This document shows, one piece after another, positions 7,483 through 8,120 of a stretch of DNA of 8,120 nt (the stretch's first letter is position 1; each line of letters starts with the position of its first letter). The notes below the pieces were generated by a model, which did not search any database, was not told the origin of the DNA, and saw only the letters and a list, made by a program, of their open reading frames with translations. A program made the position numbers and the translations under genes. Source of the stretch: Actinomycetes bacterium (GTDB lineage Bacteria > Actinomycetota > Acidimicrobiia > Acidimicrobiales > UBA8190); assembly GCA_021779775.1 (NCBI GenBank), contig JAJYAB010000072.1, positions 1 through 8,120 of the forward strand, in the 5' to 3' direction.

Positions 7483-8120
7483 TCAGCCCATACCCAGCCC
7501 ATAGCCCAGCCCATAGCCCAGCTCGGGCGCCTGCTCGAAACCCGGGCGTGGACCTCGCTGGGCCATCCCTCGCTGGGCCAGGACATGCGCCAGATGCGCC
7601 GGCTCCGCCCGTGCCGACCGCTGGCGACCATCGACCGCGTGCATGTGCCCGAGGTCGTCGAGGGAGAAGCGCGACTCGGCCACCCCTGGTCCACCCCACG
7701 ACCCGGGCTCCAGCCCCCAAGTCGTCAGGAGCCGCTCCGCCGCATCCTCCACGTCGGTCACCGTCCGGCCGGAGACGGTGCGGCTGCCGAGGGCTCGGAC
7801 GACGTCGCGCCGGGCGATCGCCGATCTTCCCCGCCGGACGACCTCCTCCGGTTGGACATCTCGGTCATCGTGCATGTCCGCGCGTTCGTGCTCGGTGACG
7901 CGTCCCACCACCGAGGCCAGACGTGTCGGGCCCAGGCCTACCAGCGCCGCCCGGCGCCTCCAGCCCGCCCGGAGGTCGTCGGCCGACAGGCCCGGGTCCT
8001 TCGGTGGGCGCGTAGCCAACGCTGCCACGTCCGCCGCCGCCCGCCCGGTGGCGCCGCGGGCCGCCAGGTGGGCGGCGATGGCCGCCGCCCGCTGCGAGAA
8101 CTCGAGCCGGGCCTCGGCCC
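7483..8120 (-). CDS. TrwC/MobF-type conjugative relaxase, short C-terminus, 5' part beyond the right edge
   Basis: 211 residues are visible, open to the right edge. The segment LEFSQRAAAIAAHLAARG, then VAALATRPPKDPGLSADDLRAGWRRRAALVGL, resembles the end of the relaxase domain of actinobacterial MobF (TrwC/TraI) proteins, which nick plasmid DNA at oriT through an N-terminal tyrosine. That tyrosine and the HxH metal site would be off the window. ESRFSLDDLGHMHAVDGRQR corresponds to the linker before the helicase domain, but the protein ends soon after, with no Walker A motif. Normal family members run on through a RecD-like helicase, so this is a truncated or decayed copy, or a relaxase-only variant. 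The last residues are a GLGY repeat ending at TGA 7483-7485. Confidence 0.7.
   Translation of the reverse strand, partial: AEARLEFSQRAAAIAAHLAARGATGRAAADVAALATRPPKDPGLSADDLRAGWRRRAALVGLGPTRLASVVGRVTEHERADMHDDRDVQPEEVVRRGRSAIARRDVVRALGSRTVSGRTVTDVEDAAERLLTTWGLEPGSWGGPGVAESRFSLDDLGHMHAVDGRQRSARAEPAHLAHVLAQRGMAQRGPRPGFEQAPELGYGLGYGLGMG
7487..7521. repeat. 12-bp tandem repeat at the relaxase 3' end
   Basis: Units CCCATAGCCCAG at 7498-7509 and 7510-7521, plus an 11-base copy missing one G at 7487-7497, encode LGYGLGYGLGMG on the minus strand. The one-base loss in the last copy shifts the frame and creates the present stop. Without it the frame would end only a few codons later. Confidence 0.85.
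7556..7583. repeat. 15-bp near-duplicate inside the relaxase fragment
   Basis: CTCGCTGGGCCA occurs twice, 15 bases apart, encoding LAQRG-MAQRG on the minus strand. It is a second in-frame duplication in the tail of the relaxase. Confidence 0.6.

Overview
The window is very GC-rich, with GC-ending codons, mostly minus-strand genes and short intergenic gaps, which fits a high-GC actinobacterium. The MobF-type relaxase fragment is also of an actinobacterial style. A lineage such as Acidimicrobiia is possible, but there is no rRNA or other marker here to settle it. Six protein genes are supported, four intact ones fully inside the window and two running off its edges, plus one possible leader peptide. 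No tRNA, rRNA, CRISPR array or insertion sequence was seen.

Left part (1-3131): a biotin block on the minus strand, bioA (1209-2570) followed by bioF (1-1219, running off the left edge), with an 11-base overlap between them. Divergent from bioA, 51 bases away, is a plus-strand gene for a riboflavin synthase of the archaeal RibC type (2622-3131). It appears to be expressed from a leaderless promoter. Biotin and flavin synthesis therefore sit back to back.

Middle (3161-4177): a membrane fatty acid/acyl-CoA desaturase of the stearoyl-CoA desaturase (DesC) type with all three histidine boxes, convergent with ribC. The 195-base gap behind its start is packed with repeats: a perfect 19-bp tandem duplication, an imperfect 26-bp tandem duplication, a G-quadruplex-type G-run and two small hairpins.

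Right part (4178-7430): a two-gene minus-strand operon. The first gene is an unrecognised 367-residue protein whose E/ExxH spacing resembles a ferritin-like di-iron protein. The second is a flavin-dependent Baeyer-Villiger monooxygenase of the N-terminally extended class. Between them lies a strong ribosome binding site driving an 11-residue reading frame whose TGA overlaps the monooxygenase ATG. In front of the operon is an AT-rich island with a near-consensus promoter (TTTACA, 17 bp, TATAAC). A perfect 7-4-7 palindrome almost exactly fills the -35/-10 spacer, the classic layout of a TetR-family-repressed promoter. This looks like an inducible oxygenase cassette and is the best candidate here for an undescribed system.

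Right edge (7483-8120): the truncated C-terminal end of a TrwC/MobF relaxase lacking a helicase domain, running off the window. It suggests a plasmid- or ICE-derived neighbourhood beside the oxygenase operon.

A recurrent theme is short tandem repeats at gene ends. They are in multiples of three inside genes (18, 15, 15 and 12 bp) and not in multiples of three between genes (19 and 26 bp).
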